Below, in pieces: positions 11,477 to 22,800 of a stretch of 64,000 nucleotides of DNA (the stretch's first letter is position 1; each line of letters opens with the position of its first letter). Made by a program: the position numbers and the translations under genes. The notes beneath the pieces were generated by a model. The model was not told the DNA's origin. It ran no database searches and saw only the letters and a program-made list of their open reading frames with translations. The DNA is from Lepus europaeus (lineage: Eukaryota > Chordata > Mammalia > Lagomorpha > Leporidae). The DNA lies in the NCBI RefSeq assembly GCF_033115175.1, contig NC_084850.1:104639939-104703938 (forward strand), read 5' to 3'.

Positions 11477-12026
11477 TCCATCCACTAGTTCACTCCCCAA
11501 ATGGTTGCAATGGCTGGCCCTGGGCCATGACAAAGCCAGGAGCATGTCACAGGTGGAGACTTAACCTGCTATGTCACAACACAGGCTCTTATTTCTCTAG
11601 TTTTTAGCATGTCATTAGGAATGAGCTCCCAATGAGGAAGGAGTGTATTGATGAAAAAAAATTGTGAAATGTTATAACCTTAATTACGAGGGCCAGAGCA
11701 GGGAGGAGGAGGAGGAGATGAGGAAAGTTAATCGGTTAACAGTTGCTGGTGGGGGCCTGGCATCGTGGTGCAGCAGCATCCCATATGAGCACTGGTTTGA
11801 GTCCCAGCTGCTCCCTTTCAGATCCAGCTCCCTGCTAGTGTGCCTGGGAAAGTAGTGGAGGACAGCCCAAGGGTTTGGGCCTCTGCACCTAGGTGGGAGA
11901 CTTAGAAGAAGCTGCAGGCTCCTGGCTACAGATCAGCCCAGCTCTGGCCACTGTGGCCATTTGGGGAGTGAACGAACACATGGAAGACCTATGTCTGTGT
12001 GTGTGTGTGTCTGCCTCTCCGTATCT
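11162..12026 (-). repeat. Inverted duplication, right arm
   Basis: The partner of 7681-8898 in opposite orientation, 2.26 kb from it. It lacks the CSINE found in the left arm, so it keeps the empty target site (one copy of AATCTTTTAAAA..TTAAAAAGG). Outer and inner ends are both abrupt. Confidence 0.9.
11385..11595 (-). mobile_element. Internally deleted CSINE, right arm
   Basis: The inverted twin of 8118-8325, with an expanded (GA)n tract (about 11440-11473). Confidence 0.85.
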
Positions 12027-12056
12027 CTGCCTTTCAAATAAATAAATAAATAAATC
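11752..12056 (+). mobile_element. CSINE in the right inverted arm
   Basis: The twin of 7681-7953. Its simple tract is (TG)n (about 11993-12010), and its AAATAAATAAATAAATAAAT tail extends beyond the duplicated segment. Confidence 0.85.
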
Positions 12057-12085
12057 TTTAACAAATAGATAAATAAAATGATTGG

Positions 12086-12420
12086 AGGCCGGCGCCGTGG
12101 CTCAATAGGCTAATCCTCCGCCTGTGGCGCCGGCACACCGGTTCTAGTCCCGGTCGGGGCGCCGGATTCTGTCCCGGTTGCTCCTCTTCCAGGCCAGCTC
12201 TCTGCTATGGCCCGGGAGGGCAGTGGAGGATGGCCCAAGTGCTTGGGCCCTGCACCCGCATGGGAGACCAGGAGAGGCACCTGGCTCCTGGCTTCGGATC
12301 AGCACGGGGCGCTGACCGCAGCACGCCGGCCGCAGCGGCCATTGGAGGGTGAACCAATGGAAAAGGAAGACCTTTCTCTCTGTCTCTCTCTCTCACTGTC
12401 CACTCTGCCTGTCAAAAAAA
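12086..12420 (+). mobile_element. Young GC-rich CSINE with clear target duplication
   Basis: It starts AGGCCGGCGCCGTGGCTCAA. TAAATAAAATGATTGG occurs immediately before it and again after its A tail (ending 12444). It inserted in the tail region of the preceding SINE. Confidence 0.93.
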
Positions 12421-12444
12421 TAGATAAATAAATAAAATGATTGG

Positions 12445-12745
12445 GATAGGCATTTGATGTAGCGTCCCATAGCAGAATGTCTGATTCAAGTCTTGGTCCC
12501 TCTGCTTCTGATTCAGCTTCCTGTTGAATCACACCCTGGGAGGCAGCAGGTACTTTGAAAGCAAGTACTTGGGCCCCTGCCACCCACATGTAAGACTGCC
12601 ATGGAATTATAGGTTCCTGGCTTCAGCTTGGCACAGCCCCTGCTGTTGAGAACATTTGGAGGGTTAACCAGAGGATGGATGATATGTCTCTTGTTGTCTT
12701 TCTCTCTGCCTTTCAAATAAGATGTAAATAAATACATTTTTTTAA
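12445..12745 (+). mobile_element. Old CSINE
   Basis: The head GATAGGCATTTGATGTAGCG and tail TTTCAAATAAGATGTAAATA are diverged. Confidence 0.75.
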
Positions 12746-13636
12746 AAAAATATTAAGTCAAATGAGTGCCAGGATTTGCCTCGTGTTTTCATGACTTGTT
12801 ATTGTGTATAGATTAGTGAAATTATATTGGGCCATTATTTCAGGTCATGGCAATAGAGAATTTGTTTTCAATTTTAAATGAAAGAAAAGTATATAATTGA
12901 AACCAACAGGCTAACTACTTGCATGGATGTGATAAGAAATAAATACAAGTTACTTAACAGTTACTAGAAATGAGTTCCCTAAAACAAATTGGTAATGAAG
13001 GTAAGTCGTTGAATTTACAGGGATATTACATGCTTAGAAAAACTATGAGCTTTCTTAGTCAACGACTGAAATAATGTTGCAAGCTAAGAAAATGAAAGGA
13101 ATGTTAATACGTAAGAATACTGTCAAAAAACTAAAATGCCAGGGTTTGAAAAATCAAGTGCCATTATGCAAGTCAATATTTTAAGAAATGCAATTTGTAC
13201 AGCATTCTTTATTTTTCCTTTAAAACTTATTTTGAGAGGGCTCTTTTGCTTCATTATGCAGCAAATGGGCATGCAACACAAGTTCAAAACAAGTCGGAGG
13301 CTGGTTTATGTGAACTTTGGTTGGCTGTTTGGTGACCATCGTGGTTTTTCATTCTACAGAATCTCATGGGGCTTCTGGGTGAAGGGCTTGACCTTATTCC
13401 TGTGTCAGATTAAAATAGCAAGAATGCTGCTAAAAAAATGACATTCTGTTGAGTATTTCCCTTCAGGTCAGCTCCTAGAACTTTGTCTACCTTCCTCTGG
13501 TTCCTGGCAGAAAATGTGTGGAGGGGCAGCAGGTTCCAATATCTAACAGCATGACATTAGAAAAACTTCACCCCTTGGTTAGCCCTTGCCTTTCTAGAAA
13601 AGTATGGGTTCTCTTACTTCTTTTTAAAAGTGTTTT
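12746..13636. other. AT-rich intergenic DNA, no gene seen
   Basis: No recognisable repeat or splice-framed exon. The open frame at 13136-13441 has no domain features. Confidence 0.45.
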
Positions 13637-14030
13637 CTGGGCTGATGCTGTGGCATGACAGGTTAAGCCACCCACCTCCGACATCAGCATCCCATATCAC
13701 AGTGCTGGTTCAAATCCTGGCTGCTCCACTTCTGATCCAGCTCTGTGTTAATGTGTCTGGCTGGAAAGCAGGTGATGGCCCAAGTACTTGGATCCCACAG
13801 CTCATGTGGGAGACCCACATACAGTTCTGGACTCCAGGCTTCAGCTAGCTCAGCCCCTGACATTTGGAGGGGAGAACCAGTTCTGGGCTCCTGGCTCCTG
13901 CCTTCATCCTGGCCCAGCCAGGGCTATTGTAGCCACTGGGGGAATGAACCAACAGGTGAAAGATCTTTTTCTCTGTCTCTCCCTCTCTCTGTCACTTTGC
14001 TTTTCAAATAAATAGCTCTTAAAACAAAAA
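13637..14030 (+). mobile_element. CSINE with internal duplication
   Basis: It is longer than usual because the middle is doubled: GGCTTCAGCTAGCTCAGCCC and then a second GGGCTCCTGGCTCC/CATCCTGGCCCAGCC block before the (CT)n tract. Confidence 0.8.
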
Positions 14031-14280
14031 AAGTCCTTTCCTCAGGTGCTGGAATTGTGGTACAGTGAAATACTGTTAAAAATTTATTCTGACACTTATT
14101 AAAATAGTAAGGAAAACTATATTCAGAACTATTGCAATAGGTGTCAAGACTATCACTATAGGGATAAGGCATTGGGCTCAAACAAATACAGACAACTGGG
14201 GATTTGTAGCCAATGATCAAAGGTGAGGGAACCAATGGGTGGACTATTACCCAAAGGAGGCATCAAGGGTAGGGGTATTT

Positions 14281-14589
14281 TTTTTTTTAAGATTTCTTAT
14301 TTATTTATTTGAGAGGTAGAGTTACAGAGAGAGGAAGAGACGGAGAGAAAGGTCTTCCATCCACTGGTTCACTCCTCAAATGGCCGCAACTGCTGGAGCT
14401 GGGCCGATCTGAAGCCAGGAGCCAGGAGCTTGTTTTGGGTCTCCCACTCTGGTGCAGGGGCCCAAGCACTTGGGCCATCTTTACTGCTTTCCCAGTCCAC
14501 AGCAGAGATCCGGATCGGAACTGGAGCAGCTGGGACTGGAACCGGCGCCCATATGGGATTAACATACTGTGCCACAGCGCTGGCCCCAG
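14281..14589 (-). mobile_element. CSINE upstream of the FUNDC1 promoter, antisense
   Basis: Complete from the T-rich tail to the head (GTGCCACAGCGCTGGCCCC). It lies about 300 bp upstream of the CpG island. Confidence 0.9.
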
Positions 14590-14812
14590 GGGCATTTTTG
14601 CTAAATGGATTTAACAGTATTCCTGAGGAAGGTGAGCAGATACCAAGGTTGGGGGATGAGGCATTTGAATATGTACTGAGAATGATTAGCTATTAAGGAC
14701 TGGGAGAGCCTCATTAAAATGACTTAGCAGGAGGCCTGACCAAAAAGAGAGCTCTGAGTAGCCTCCAACTAAAGTTTGACACTTTGTCAATGTCAAGCTG
14801 GTTTCCCTTTAT

Positions 14813-14924
14813 ACCACCACGTGATGCCTCTCTAGCCCATCCTGTCGTCTCGAAGCTCTTTAAAACAAAATCAAGAAATTCTAGTTACGGCAGTTCTCGG
14901 GGACGACCCTTACCACCACGTGAG
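14813..14924. promoter_or_regulatory. Duplicated E-box: two copies of TACCACCACGTGA
   Basis: The 13-bp string TACCACCACGTGA occurs at 14812-14824 and 14911-14923, 99 bp apart. Each contains CACGTG (14818-14823 and 14917-14922), the core for USF, MYC/MAX and TFEB/TFE3-type bHLH factors. The second lies at the edge of the CpG island. The identical flanks suggest a short local duplication. Confidence 0.5.
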
Positions 14925-14942
14925 AATTGCGTAGAGCAACAG

Positions 14943-14953
14943 ACTACAATTCC
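14943..14953 (+). promoter_or_regulatory. ZNF143/Staf-type motif in the FUNDC1 promoter
   Basis: ACTACAATTCC matches the core of the SBS element recognised by ZNF143 and THAP11 complexes. It lies in the CpG island 65 bp upstream of the NRF1 palindrome. Promoter-proximal SBS sites are common in ubiquitously expressed genes. Confidence 0.65.
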
Positions 14954-15007
14954 TATAAGGCCCCGCGGAGCCGCGATCCCACCATCCCCTCCCCCAGCCC
15001 GGAATTC

Positions 15008-15019
15008 TGCGCATGCGCA
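15008..15019. promoter_or_regulatory. NRF1 motif in the FUNDC1 promoter
   Basis: The perfect palindrome TGCGCATGCGCA matches the consensus YGCGCAYGCGCR, about 200 bp upstream of the ATG. NRF1 drives many nuclear genes for mitochondrial proteins, so it fits a mitophagy receptor. Binding is inferred. Confidence 0.75.
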
Positions 15020-15218
15020 GAAGGCTTTGCGTGGCGCGGGAATGGGCGGGGACAGAACTACGCGCCCGGTGGGGGAGGAGAAGGAGAAAAAGGAGGAGGA
15101 GAAGGAGAGGAGGGAAAAAGAAACCATAGACGTCTACCTCGGCCTAGAGCGGCCCTTACAGTGCTGGGGGAAAGGAGGGCGGGCGGGGACCACCCCAGAA
15201 CAGGCCGCCGGCGGTATC

Positions 15219-15246
15219 ATGGCGACCCGGAACCCCCCTCCCCAAG
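15219..15246 (+). CDS. FUNDC1: FUNDC1 exon 1, coding part
   Basis: It encodes the first nine residues (MATRNPPPQ) and the first base of D10. The ATG context is GGTATCATGG, with the favourable G at +4. The donor is CAAG|GTGAGC. The proline-rich start matches FUNDC1 exactly, and no other in-frame ATG joins the downstream exons. The 5' UTR is GC-rich and probably starts somewhere in 15020-15190; the exact start cannot be read from the sequence. Confidence 0.95.
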
Positions 15247-16836
15247 GTGAGCGGCCAGGGCCCGAAGTAGTTTCTGGGACGCGGCTCACAGCTCTCGACC
15301 TTGCTCTCGGGTCGTCTTTTTTCCTTCCTCTGCCTCAGGGTTCCCAGGGCTCTACTTTTTTTTTTGAGGCAGCCCTTTCGATTACCCCCTGCTCCTCACC
15401 CCCGCCCCCAACTAGACGTCTCCCTCCTTTGCCTGCGGAACTCGGGCGGAGAGCGACCCTCACCCACCCCCAACACAGCCCACCTCCTACCCTGCCCTCC
15501 CTCCTGCCTACCTTTACCTCTGACCCGTCATTTCCATCTGCACTTTTTTTTTTTTTTGAGTCTTGATTCTAAAGTGGTTTTCTCCACGCTGGCTCCTGAC
15601 TGGTTTTATGCGAAAGGAGGACCCCCCTCCTCCGACTGGTGAAAATAGATCCTACTCTGACCCTGACCCTAGTGAGATTCCTGTGTGATCCTCATTGCCG
15701 CGTATCTTGGGCCCTGGCTCCGTGTTCCCGGGCTAAGCCCCGGGCCTTTGCAAAGGAGACGGGGTTAGGATTGCCAGGCCCTGTATTCCTGAGACCCTAG
15801 TCCCAGGAATTGAATTAAACTCAATAGTTTCCATTTGGGCATTTTTAGCTGTAGGCCAGAAGTTAACAATGAGTTGTAACAGAACAAAAGGTATAGGACG
15901 TTTCTGACTTTTGATTGAATGTATTTTTTTCCATTTTGTATTTTGAAGACTATGAAAGTGATGACGACTCTTACGAAGTGTTGGATTTAACTGAGTATGC
16001 AAGAAGACACCACTGGTGGAATCGAGTGTTTGGCCACAGCTCGGGACCTATGGTAGAAAAATACTCAGTAGCTACCCAGATTGTAATGGGTGGCGTGACT
16101 GGCTGGTGAGAACATCTTTTTCATTCCATTTCATTGGTAGCCTTGCTGCTGTCCTTTTCTACAGGGGCCGAAGTCCCAGTGCACGTTCAGAGGGTGTACA
16201 CTGTTCATTCCCATAGAGCACTAACTTGAGGCTTTTCTCTGAGCTTGTTGTCGGTGCGCTCTGCCTTCAGAGGCTGCCTGTGAGGTTTGGGTGATCGCCT
16301 CCCTCAAAGCCCACCCGATGTTCCACTCTTCCCTTCTCGCTCTGATTCTTTATAGATTTTCCCCTTTCTCACTCTTAGCAAATGTAGTGGATCTGATTTG
16401 GTGATAGCTAATTATCTGTCCATTTTTCCTTGTCATTCAGTGCTAACAGCTGGAAAAAATCTGTGGGCAACTTCGCTCAGCAGAAGTGGCCTCAAGGATT
16501 GTGAGCCCTTGTAGAGAGCGTATAATGCTCTGTAACAATTGTTGATGGTGATGCAGATGGTAATTCCGCTCTACAGAGGAGCGATAGGGCACTGCTTCTG
16601 TGTCGGAATTAAAGGGACTGATTGCTTACTCTAATAATATTGTGCTGTGCATTTGGGAGTGCTCAGTAAGCATGAACCTAAGGAGGTAACCTTTCAGATT
16701 ATGTGATTACACACTTGCTACTCTGGGTCTAATTCTGTTATTCTTGAAATAAAAGATCAGCCAGATAACAAGGGGGCAAAAACAACGTTGATGCTTTCTT
16801 TTTAATTTTTTTTCTTAGTTTTATTTAAAAGGCAGG

Positions 16837-16870
<34 letters not shown>

Positions 16871-19800
16871 GATCTATCTTCTATCCCTGATTCAGTCCCC
16901 AAATACAACAGCCTGGACTGGGCCAGGTTGAAGCCAGGAGTCCAGAACTTAGTCTAGCTCTCCCACATGGGTGGCAGGGGCCCAAGTACTTGAGCCATCA
17001 TCTGCTCCCTCCTTCCCAGAGTACACATTAGTAGGAAGCTGGATCAGAAATGGAGTAGCCAGGACTTGAGTCAGATATATATATATATATTTTTTTTTTT
17101 GCACAATCTACAAATAATTTTATTGAAATCGAACAAATAACACAACAGTCTTCCTTTGCTGGGTGCCACCCTCCCCACGTCATTTCCCACACTCTAGAAG
17201 CACAGAGCTTACACAGTAAGGAATTTAAAAGAAAAAAGTCATCTCATAGAAACCAGACTCTGCCCCAACATCATTCTGGACTAGACTATTTACAAACCTT
17301 CACATTTTAAGTATTTCTTTACGAGTTTTCCCGCGTTTCTGTCCAGTATTTTCCCTTGATCATGAAAAGCTGAAGACATACAGGGAAGGGGTAGGTATTC
17401 TAATAAGGGATAAGAGTATCCCTAGCAGAGACCTCCCCCCCTCCCCCCCCCCCCCCCCCCGCTGGCACCCCTGCCCTTTTATTTTAAATGTTCATCAATG
17501 GAGAGAATTTTTAAAGTTTGTGAAGGTGCCTAACTTGTGACTAGTCATTTTTTTTCCCTTAGGTTCTAAATTACATTCATGTTACATTGATTTAATTTAA
17601 GTATTTACATATTTCTGCTTGATAAGGATAAAATTACAATTTTTGATTTGTGTTGTACATGCACCTTGGGACACTGGCACATTCAGTGCCTTTTTGTAAA
17701 TGCCAGTTGATGAGAGAAACTCATTGTGAAGATTTCTGTGACACAGAAGTGTAGTCGTTATTCATGATGTCTACTTATTAATAGGACTAAATTTTAAAAA
17801 GCTTGCAATTAGAAGAGAGATGCCTTTTTAGAGCCCTGGTCGCTCAGCTAATTTTCCACGAGTTGTTTATACCTCTATCCCCATAATTCAGTGGATGGCC
17901 TTTTGCCTAAATAAGCTCACAATTTGGTGTGATAGGTGAGTGGCTAATGGGAATGTAGGCCTAAACATTTTTTTATTTTTGTTTTTTAAGATCTATTTAT
18001 TTATTTGAAAGGCAGACTTAACAGAGGCAGAGAGAGAGGATTTACTCCCCAAATGGCTACAATGGCTGCAGGCGGACCAATTCTGAAGCCAGGAGCTTCT
18101 TCTGGGTCTCCCACGCGGGTGCAGGGGCCCAAGCATTTGGGCCATCTTCTGCTGCTTTCTCAGGCCATAGCAGAGAGCTGGATTGGAAGTGGAGCAAAGG
18201 GGACTTGAACCAGTGTCCACATAGGATGCTGGCACTGCAGGCAGCAGTTTTATCTGCTGTGCCACAGCACCGGCCCTAAAGCCTAAACTTAAAAAAAAAA
18301 ATTTGAAAAATGGGATTATCAAGTCATTGTATGTGTTCTTGTAGACTAAACTTGGTGAGAAGGCCCGTAATTGACAGATGTGTGCCTGGAAAGCCTAGAG
18401 ACAGAGCAGTGGGAATTAGTAGGTTCATTTTAGTGACTGATGCCATCAAGCAGTGGACACACATGCTAGTGGAGCTCGCTCCCTGGAATATTGTGGACAC
18501 CCAGCTGCTGCTGGCCTCTTCCCCCTTTTCTGAGCCTTTGTTGCTGACTCCCCCACCTAGGGACCTGGTCTGTGTAGAAATACGTACATTTGGATTATAG
18601 CCAGTTGTCAGCCCAGGAGCTATGTATTAGGACTCGAATTATTACACGAATTATTTGTTGCAGTGACTTTAGATTCAGTGACATTTAAATTGAGATTTAG
18701 ATTTTTGCAGTTTTCTAAGGGTATAAAACTGCTGCCATAATGTGGTGTGTGTGAAGGAGAAGGTAATAGGTATTAGCCTAACCAGTTAACAATTCAGAAC
18801 ATGAACGGGAGGCTGAGGAGGTTTGATTTATCTGTAGGTAGCTATAGGTTTTTGATCATGATAAATTGAAACTAATAATCTGGGTGGGCAATTGCTAGGA
18901 GACATGGGAGGTATAAAGAGCAGTTAGAGGCCCCTTCAAGTAGTCTGGAAGTAATGGGAGCCTGAGTCATGGCAAGGTAATGATACCCTTGAGAATGGAA
19001 AGGAGAAGGCAGAGTCAAATAATGTTTTGGAAATAGAGTGCTAGGGTGCTTCAGAAAGTGTGTGGAAAAATGGTAGTAAAAGTGTTCTTGGCTGGCACCG
19101 TGGCTCACTAGGCTAATCCTCCGCCTGTGGCGCCGGTACCCCGGGTTCTAGTCCCTGTTGGGGCGCCAGATTCTGTCCCAGTTGCTCCTCTTCCAGTCCA
19201 GCTCTCTGCTGTGGCCCGGGAAGGCAGTGGAGGATGGCCCAAGTGCTTGGGCCCTGCACCCGCATGGGAGACCAGGAGGAGGCACCTGGCTCCTGGCTTC
19301 GGATCGGCACAGCGCGCCAGCTGTAGCAGCCATTTGGGGGGTGAACCAACAGAAGGAAGACCTTTCTCTCTGTCTCTCTCTCTCTCACTGTCTAACTCTA
19401 CCTGTCAAAAAAAAAAAAAAGTGTTCTTTTGGTGCAAAAGATTTTGCAATCCATGAATAGTTTTTTTTTTCATAATATGCATTTTCCATGAACCTTTTGG
19501 AGACCCCTTATATACAGAATTTTGCAGTCAGTTACAGCAAGGATGCAGGAGGCAGGACTTGAGGTGAGTATGAGGTGGCAGTATTGGGAAGGGTGCTCTC
19601 AATGTATGCTGGGACCTTAACAACGTTCGGTTTGCCAGGAAAGATGCTATTTGCTCTGGGACGTTTTGACTATGTGGTTGTGCTGCTTGAGAAGTCTGTC
19701 ATGGCATTGAGAAGGTGAAATTTCCATTTAGGAAGATGTATTAGTTCCCTAGGGCTAGGTCACGAAGTACCACAAACTCGGCAGGTTGAAACAAGAGAAA

Positions 19801-22800
19801 TGGATTCTCTCCTAGTTCTGGGGTCCAGAAATCTGAAATCAAGGTGTCAGCAGTGTCGTTTCCCTCTTGGAGGCTCAGGGGGAGAAACTGTTCCCTGTTT
19901 ATCTCCTAGATCCTGGTCATTGCCAGCAATCCTTGACATTCCTTGGCTTGTCGACGATGTATTACTCCCATCTCAGTCTCGGTCGTCACGTGGTCATCTT
20001 CCCTCTGTGGTCTGTGCTTCTGTGATGTGACTCAGGTTGGATTAAGGGCTCACCCTGCCCCAGTATGACCCCATCTTAACTATATCTGCCGTGACCCCAT
20101 TTCCAAATGAGGTCACGTGTTGAGGTTCAACAAAGGACATAAATTCTGGGGGGACACCATTCAGTGGTGTAGAAGGGTAGCGTTAGGAACCCTTGATTTC
20201 TTTTGCACAGTATGAATCTTACTGAAGGGAGTGTGAGTTCACTGAAGGAGATAATTATCACAACTGAAGTATGGGCTGATACTCTTTGACAGGATAGATG
20301 AGACAAAATAGGTTTAATATAAAAATAGGCATAGATGAGGAAGCCGTGAGAAATGTGGGCTGAAGTGTCATCAAGGTGGAACTGTAGCTGGACCTGGAAG
20401 GGTTGGAAAGCTTTGGCAGAGCTAGGCAGAAAGCAGAGAGATTAATCGCTTGAACAAAGGTGATGACCTATTTGGAAACTACTTGCATTGGAGCAGAAGG
20501 TTTGGGTAGGGTGAGGATCAGTCAGGCGTATGGAACATCTTGATTGTATTAGGCAGAACAAAACAAATCGTTTTTATTGTGGAAAATTTCAACTTACGCA
20601 ATGTAGAAGGAGTATAATGAACCCCTGAGTTTCAGTAGCCACTTCCCCCTTCCCCCATAAATTCCCTTTCTCTATCCTTTATTTTGAAGCAAATCTCATA
20701 TATTTTAGATTGTGCATTTGACTAAGCTGTATCACCAAAGGAAAACACTGAGGGTTTCTGAGCAGATAAGGGGCATGGTCAGAAGAAATGGGAAAGCTTT
20801 AAGATTTTATTAGGGAAGTAATGAAAAGTGGAAGCGGTTTAGTACACCATTGATTGTTCTCATCTTTTATTATCTCTTTCACTCAAGGTGTGCAGGATTT
20901 TTGTTCCAGAAAGTTGGAAAACTTGCAGCAACTGCAGTGGGTGGTGGTTTTCTTCTCCTTCAGGTATGTCCTGGGTTTACATACTTGCCTTTGCTTACAT
21001 AGGTAGCCCTTGGGAACTGAGAAAGTCAAGGCTAGCCATTTTACTTCTGTCCATTTTATTCTTTGTCCATTTTAGTAGAAGGTAGAATTTTCCTTTTAGA
21101 CATGTTTATGGGAACAAAGTATAATGAATTTTCAAAGCTGGCTTCTGTCATGAAAGACAATAACAAATACTTCCAAGTTCACTAAGCATAGTTTGATCCC
21201 AGCTATTAAGACAGCTATTAGAATTCAAAAATCAAAATGAATTTTACAGTCCATTTTTTATTACATATCCAGATTTCCCTTGAAGCCTCTCTCTAGCAGA
21301 TTAAACATTTCAATAATATAACTTACTCATTCTGACCATTTTAAACATAGCGTGTAAAATATAAAAGGTTTCTTTTTTCCTGTTTGTTAACTTACAGTTT
21401 TTCCTCAGAAGAAACTGCTATCAACGATTTCTAACAATTTTTTTAAAAAACCGGAAGAACTGTAATAATATAGAAAGTGGAAAGTTGGGTTTAAAAAATC
21501 ATCCATAATCCTATTTCTGAGGCAGATGGATTTGAAATTTTAGTTTCATTCATCTCCCTTTTAGAGTAAGATCAAGAAATGCCTTGCCGTTAGAAGATGT
21601 TTATCAGGACATTATCTGGCATTTATGTCTGTTTGGCATATATTTTCTCAAAAATATCATTCCTTGAAGATCAAATCTAGTAAATGCCAAAATTGAAAAT
21701 CTCTGGGAATGAATGTTAGCAATAATTTTGAAGATACAGAAAACTGTCAGCTGTACCAGATTTAAAAAATGATTGATGTTCACAGCAATCAGAATCTTAC
21801 TTTAGCACCTAAGCCTCTGATCATGCAATAATCAGTGTAGGTACCTTAAGTACAAAGGGACTAAAGTCGTACGTGTCAAGTATTTTCTTGATTTTATATA
21901 AATCCAAGTCAAAATCAGCTTAGGTAAAATTCAGTTCTGTACAAATGCTGGGATATTCATCCAAAGGATTAAATTTGGATGTTAATCGTTTTCTTTTTCA
22001 GCTCTTACCACAAGGAATAACATGATTACTCCTAATGATGTCACTGGTAGAAAGAATGTGTCTTTAAAAAGGCTGATTAGTAAACAGCTCACAATCTACT
22101 TAATTCTATAGCCGTTTTGAAAACTGTGTTGTCCTTTCTGTTAGTGTAGAAGGGAACGGAACTAAAGCAGACTTTCCAGAAATGTTTATAGACTAGAGAG
22201 CATTGTGTATATATGTGTGCGTGTGTATTTATATATACACACATATAAATAAAAAGATTTATTTATTTATTTAAAAGGCGGAGTTGGTTCACTCCCCAAA
22301 TGGTTACAATGGCCAAGGCTGGGCCAGGCTGAAGCCAGGAGCCCAGAACTCCATTTTGGTTCTCTAATGTGAGTGGCAGGGGCCCAATGCTTCTCCAGGT
22401 GCGTTAGCAGGTAGATGGATAGGATTTGAACTGGGACTCTGATATGGGGTGCCAACACTGCAAGCTGTGGCTTAACCTGCTGTACCAAAACACTGGCCCC
22501 AGCATTATATATTTTATTCTGCTATATATGTCCATTTTTCAATAGTCCATTTCAGTGGCCCTCAGTGTGCATCACTGAAATCCAGTTTGCCATTGCCACC
22601 TGCTGCTTTTCCACTTAGTCCACGTGTTCCTTGAAGCCTTTAAGGTAGAAGAACCTGTCTGCGTCAAACCAGTTTTTCCCACAAATATAACTAGCCCCAA
22701 AAACACAGGCTAGTTTTCTAGTAGCAATACTGTTTTCCAGTAGTTGTTTATCACAATGCTGTCTTAAAATAAACAATGATAGGGGCCAGCATTGTGGTGC

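Larger units (their letters stand above)
14880..15480 (+). promoter_or_regulatory. FUNDC1: CpG-island promoter of FUNDC1
   Basis: CpG density rises sharply from about 14884 and falls after about 15480, in otherwise CpG-poor DNA. There is no TATA box upstream of the ATG. GC boxes occur at 15044-15049 and in the run GGGCGGGCGGGG (15177-15188). A purine tract (about 15076-15125) lies between them. The island spans the probable start site, exon 1 and early intron 1. Confidence 0.85.

Noticed and set aside
14784..15566. 260-codon open frame across the FUNDC1 promoter and exon 1
   Set aside because: Composition is that of a CpG island (P, R, E, G-rich). It reads through exon 1 in another frame and has no domain. 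Long stop-poor frames are expected in GC-rich DNA.
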